DNA of 10,392 bases from an uncultured Alphaproteobacteria bacterium (GTDB lineage: Bacteria > Pseudomonadota > Alphaproteobacteria > Rickettsiales > UBA1997), in NCBI GenBank assembly GCA_903858915.1, contig CAIOKL010000093.1, forward strand, positions 1-10,392, in the 5' to 3' direction. The position numbers and the translations under genes are program-made. How positions within the stretch are numbered: position 1 is the first letter of the stretch; the number at the start of each line of letters is the position of its first letter. Below are positions 8,701 to 10,392 of the stretch, piece after piece. A model generated the notes under the pieces. The model was not told the DNA's origin, searched no databases, and saw nothing but the letters and a program-made list of their open reading frames with translations.

Positions 8701-9866
8701 ACTTCAACTGAAGAAGGAGATTCTCCAAGTCTAACTGCTTTATAAATATCAAATAGTGAATCTTTTTGGGTAATATTTTTATCGACCAATAAAGTGTTGT
8801 AGATGTATGGTCCAATATCAGATTTACTTGGATTGACAATCGAAACTTTTTTGAAGTTTAGTTTTTGTAAAATTTCCAAGCTTTCTGCGGTAACAATCGA
8901 GCCAGCTTCGAGAAGCATTTCGCCTGTTTCAGCTTCAATTAAATCTTGAGCGTAAACAAAACCAAGCAAAGCTTCGTCGGTCAATAAATAACTGTCGAAT
9001 TTTTCTTCTTGAAGTTTTTCGATTAATTTTCTATTGATTTTTGTTCCTTCTTTAACAACAACTTCACCACTTTCTGGACAAATTAAATCATGTTGGATTT
9101 TTTTGGTGTTGAAAAATATTTGTTGGTCAAATTTTAATGCCCAACCTTTTTTTCCAACAAAAGCTTCCGATGCGCCATAAAAACTCTGAATTATAGATTC
9201 GGAGTTTAAACCTATGGCTCTAAGTAGCGTTGTAGCAGGGATTTTTCTTTTTTTGTCAATTCTAAAATGCAAAATATCTTTGCTATCATATTCAAAATCT
9301 AACCAAGATCCAATGTGTGGGATAATTTTTGCGGTATAAGATTTAGAGCCAGAAATTTTAACATTTTCGCTGTCAAAAAATACACCGGGAGCTCTGCGCA
9401 TTTGAGAAACAATAACTCGCTCTGCGCCATTAAAAATAAAGCTTCCGCTATCAGTCATTAATGGAATTTCGCACAAATAAACTTCTTGTTCTTTAATTGA
9501 ACGAATTTCTTTTATTTCACTTCCTTCTTCTTGATGCCATAAAATTAGGCGTAAATGCGCGCTCAAGGCGGAAGAAAAAGTTTTTCCGGCAGATAGACAT
9601 TCGCTATATTCATGTCTAGGCTCTTTCAAAGAGTAGCTGATAAATTCAACGGAGACCTTTCCAGCTGAATCTGAAATTGGAAAAAATGAATCGAAAACAG
9701 ATTGTATGCCAATTTTTTTGCGCTCTTCAGCTTTTACATTTGCTTGAAGAAATTTTTCGTATGATTCTTTTTGAAGAGAAATTAGGTGGGGTATGCCCTC
9801 TCTATCCTTGTTACTGCTAAAACTTTTTCTTAGAAGAGTTTGATCGAAATTTCTTGATTGAACCAT
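5775..9866 (-). CDS. rpoB: DNA-directed RNA polymerase subunit beta
   Basis: This subunit forms one pincer of RNA polymerase and, with beta', the catalytic cleft. At 1363 residues it is slightly longer than the E. coli protein (1342). In order: an N-terminal protrusion and lobe; a lineage-specific insertion at roughly 270-350; the rifampicin-binding region from SQLSQFMDQ at 518-526, with D525, H535 and S540 matching E. coli D516, H526 and S531; GPGGLTRERAGFEVRDVHP from 543; the PIETPEG signature near 569; a charged helical segment near 950-1060 matching the beta insertion; and the NTP-channel lysines K1084 and K1092 in GDKMAGRHGNKG (E. coli K1065 and K1073). The C-terminus IELIEE is typical of the beta clamp. 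The chosen ATG gives MVQSRNF, like other beta N-termini; there is no Shine-Dalgarno sequence before it. No disruption or missing key residue was seen. The 77-base gap to rpoC supports co-transcription. Confidence 0.99.
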   Translation of the reverse strand: MVQSRNFDQTLLRKSFSSNKDREGIPHLISLQKESYEKFLQANVKAEERKKIGIQSVFDSFFPISDSAGKVSVEFISYSLKEPRHEYSECLSAGKTFSSALSAHLRLILWHQEEGSEIKEIRSIKEQEVYLCEIPLMTDSGSFIFNGAERVIVSQMRRAPGVFFDSENVKISGSKSYTAKIIPHIGSWLDFEYDSKDILHFRIDKKRKIPATTLLRAIGLNSESIIQSFYGASEAFVGKKGWALKFDQQIFFNTKKIQHDLICPESGEVVVKEGTKINRKLIEKLQEEKFDSYLLTDEALLGFVYAQDLIEAETGEMLLEAGSIVTAESLEILQKLNFKKVSIVNPSKSDIGPYIYNTLLVDKNITQKDSLFDIYKAVRLGESPSSVEVAKNYFDNLFFNDTRYNLSDVGRMKMNHRLGLEISTATLFLTSKDVEQTIKILSKIKHNDLKTDDIDNLANRRVRAVGELVENQMRIGMARVEKSIIEKINSVDVDTLMPQAIINSKPLITSIKDFFATSQLSQFMDQTNPLSDITHKRRLSALGPGGLTRERAGFEVRDVHPTHYGRICPIETPEGQNIGLINSLATYARVNDFGFIETPYRKVVDGVITSEVQYLSAMGEVNFAIAPSNVEVDEKGEIKSDLISCRKNGEFIMLTPDKIDYIDVSTKQIVSIATTLIPFLENDDANRALMGSNMQRQAVPLLRPDAPLVGTGMEAVIATDSGATVRAKNDGVVKFVDSSKIIIEYLDEDGFAKIDICNLKKYVRTNQDTCINQRPTVEVGQYVKAGQIISDGHSIANGEIALGKNVRVAFMPWNGYNFEDSIIISEKLLSDDTFTSIHIEELEVVARDTRLGPEEITRDIPNVSEEILTKLDEEGIIHIGAEVKPGDILVGKTTPKSESPMTPEEKLLKVIFGEKAVDVKDSSLYVPTGVGGTIVDVRVFLRKGIEKDERSIYIEMQQIEELSKRKNLQVQFLENSLKESLVKTLSGNKVSSAIDKIKSGTKLDEDSLNSLSKSQLIKLVVEDSKVMDRVEKMIKVNSKQVAEVEKEYNEKIARIKAGDELGQGILKIVKVYIASKYRLQPGDKMAGRHGNKGVVSKIAPIEDMPYSEDGEPVDIVLNPLGVPSRMNVGQILETHLGFASKELGKKIGKLLDEVSNQKAEYVKKVRQIILQIYSSEDEVKKISAMPENELLQFAHRLRNGVPFATGIFEGAKEEYITKLLDLAEVDNSGQIQLCDGKTGDKFDRKVTVGYIYMLKLHHLVDDKIHARSIGPYSLITQQPLGGKSHFGGQRFGEMECWALQAYGAAYTLQEMLTVKSDDVVGRIKIYESIIQGNQNFNCSIPESFNVMIKEVRSLGLNIELIEE

Positions 9867-9938
9867 AATAAATTTTATTCGGATTTTTAATCAATTTTAA
9901 AATTGGATATTTGCAAAAATGCAAAAACCCAAGAAGCA

Positions 9939-9968
9939 TTCAAGCCAATCAGTAATGATTGGCTTGAA
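9939..9968 (-). promoter_or_regulatory. Perfect stem-loop in the rplL-rpoB spacer (candidate attenuator or processing site)
   Basis: The arms at 9939-9951 (TTCAAGCCAATCA) and 9956-9968 (TGATTGGCTTGAA) are exact reverse complements, giving a 13-bp stem with a 4-base loop. The stem begins 18 bases after the rplL stop codon. In the transcript it is followed by TGCTTCTTGGG and then TTTTT, so the U-run is displaced about 11 bases from the stem and this is not a clean intrinsic terminator. In E. coli the equivalent spacer holds a partial terminator and an RNase III site that make bL12 more abundant than polymerase subunits. A similar role here is inferred from position. The rest of the 120-base spacer is AT-rich and includes a weak TTTGCA-AAAA-TGCAAA inverted repeat (9910-9925) and the 14-bp palindrome CAATTTTAAAATTG (9892-9905). 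Confidence 0.7.
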
Positions 9969-9986
9969 ATTAGTTTATTTTGAAAG

Positions 9987-10355
9987 TTATTTTAATTCAA
10001 CTTTAGCGCCAGCTGCTTCAAGTTTTTTCTTGATTTCTTCTGCTTCTGCAGTAGGAACATCAGATTTTAATGTTTTTGGAGCTGCTTCAACTAGATCTTT
10101 AGCTTCTTTCAAGCCAAGAGCGGTAATTGCTCTAACTTCTTTAATTACATTGATTTTGTTGTCTCCGGCTGCAGTTAAAACTACTTCAAATTTATCTTTT
10201 ACTTCAGCTACTGCTGCTGCGGCGGCTGGTGCGGCAACTGCAAAAGAAGCTGCTGAAACTCCCCATTTTTCTTCTAATTTTTTGCTTAGATCGGCAAGTT
10301 CAAGCACGGTAAGCGTTGATAATGTTTCTGCAATTTGTTCTAAATTTACTGACAT
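9987..10355 (-). CDS. rplL: 50S ribosomal protein bL12 (L7/L12)
   Basis: This is the stalk protein of the large ribosomal subunit. Dimers bind protein uL10 and recruit and stimulate the translational GTPases EF-Tu, EF-G, IF2 and RF3. The 122-residue length is normal for the family. Residues 1-33 form the helical dimerisation and L10-binding domain. Residues 34-52 are the flexible Ala-rich hinge (VSAASFAVAAPAAAAAVAEV). Residues 53-122 are the globular factor-binding domain, with the hallmark stretches GDNKINVIKEVR (64-75) and GLKEAKDLVE (81-90), and end in the usual K-V-E-L-K type tail. The ATG is the natural start because the protein begins like other L12 proteins (MSV...EQI). Only a weak purine run, AAAAAGAAA, precedes it. 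It is the first complete gene of the rplL-rpoB-rpoC operon here; rplJ would be expected just beyond the right edge. Identification is secure. Confidence 0.98.
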   Translation of the reverse strand: MSVNLEQIAETLSTLTVLELADLSKKLEEKWGVSAASFAVAAPAAAAAVAEVKDKFEVVLTAAGDNKINVIKEVRAITALGLKEAKDLVEAAPKTLKSDVPTAEAEEIKKKLEAAGAKVELK

Positions 10356-10392
10356 ATTTCTTTTTGTTTTAAGTTAATAGAATTTTTTTAAT
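10356..10392 (-). other. rplL leader / spacer to an upstream gene outside the window
   Basis: These 37 AT-rich bases are upstream of rplL. Gene order in bacteria predicts rplJ (uL10) immediately upstream. The minus strand contains TAA triplets in this stretch that could be the rplJ stop, but too little is visible to decide whether any rplJ codons are inside the window. The only candidate ribosome-binding sequence is the weak AAAGAAA next to the ATG. Confidence 0.4.

Noticed and set aside
8630..8839. 69-codon minus-strand frame inside rpoB, and a similar one at 6275-6487
   Set aside because: Both are out-of-frame readings of intact rpoB. They do not mark a frameshift, because the rpoB frame continues uninterrupted with conserved motifs on both sides.
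9896..9924. Promoter-like pair TTGCAT and TTTAAA with 17-base spacing, minus strand, upstream of rpoB
   Set aside because: The -10 element is poor, and such matches are common by chance in A/T-rich spacers. An internal rpoB promoter would need transcription-start mapping.
9919..10377. 152-codon plus-strand open frame covering rplL
   Set aside because: It is the Ser/Ala/Leu-rich antisense shadow of the Ala/Lys/Glu codons of rplL; it has no family signature and its start lies inside the spacer hairpin region.

Overview
All four protein genes in this window lie on the minus strand, so the window reads right to left as rplL (ribosomal protein bL12), rpoB (RNA polymerase beta), rpoC (RNA polymerase beta'), and then, as a separate unit, a yejE-type ABC transporter permease. 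The DNA is AT-rich. The RpoB, RpoC and YejE proteins are of proteobacterial type and align closely with their E. coli counterparts. AT-richness, proteobacterial subunits, and rpoC closed by a strong terminator instead of leading into rpsL-rpsG-fusA-tuf suggest a reduced, possibly host-associated alphaproteobacterium of the Rickettsiales or Holosporales kind. This placement is an inference from general features, not a phylogeny.

Layout from the right edge: 10355-9987 rplL; 9986-9867 spacer with a perfect 13-bp hairpin; 9866-5775 rpoB; 5774-5698 spacer with a perfect 32-bp palindrome four bases after the rpoB stop; 5697-1597 rpoC; 1561-1527 a textbook intrinsic terminator; 1526-1279 AT-rich non-coding DNA holding a REP-like palindromic repeat; 1278-274 yejE; 273-1 non-coding DNA with three successive inverted repeats and a second, oppositely oriented copy of the repeat seen near 1490.

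The rplL-rpoB-rpoC part is the conserved end of the ribosomal-protein/RNA-polymerase operon. It supplies the L12 stalk protein and the two large catalytic subunits of RNA polymerase. All catalytic and metal-binding residues checked are intact, and the rifampicin pocket has the sensitive-type residues at the three main positions. The structures between genes are probable points where bL12 output is uncoupled from polymerase output, by attenuation or by mRNA processing. The yejE gene encodes one half of the membrane channel of a peptide / microcin C type importer and is separated here from its usual partners yejA, yejB and yejF.

I see no mobile element, CRISPR array, RNA gene or new multi-gene system. 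The coding part is ordinary core genome. The second-look material is all in the non-coding DNA: the repeats around yejE and the hairpins after each stop codon.
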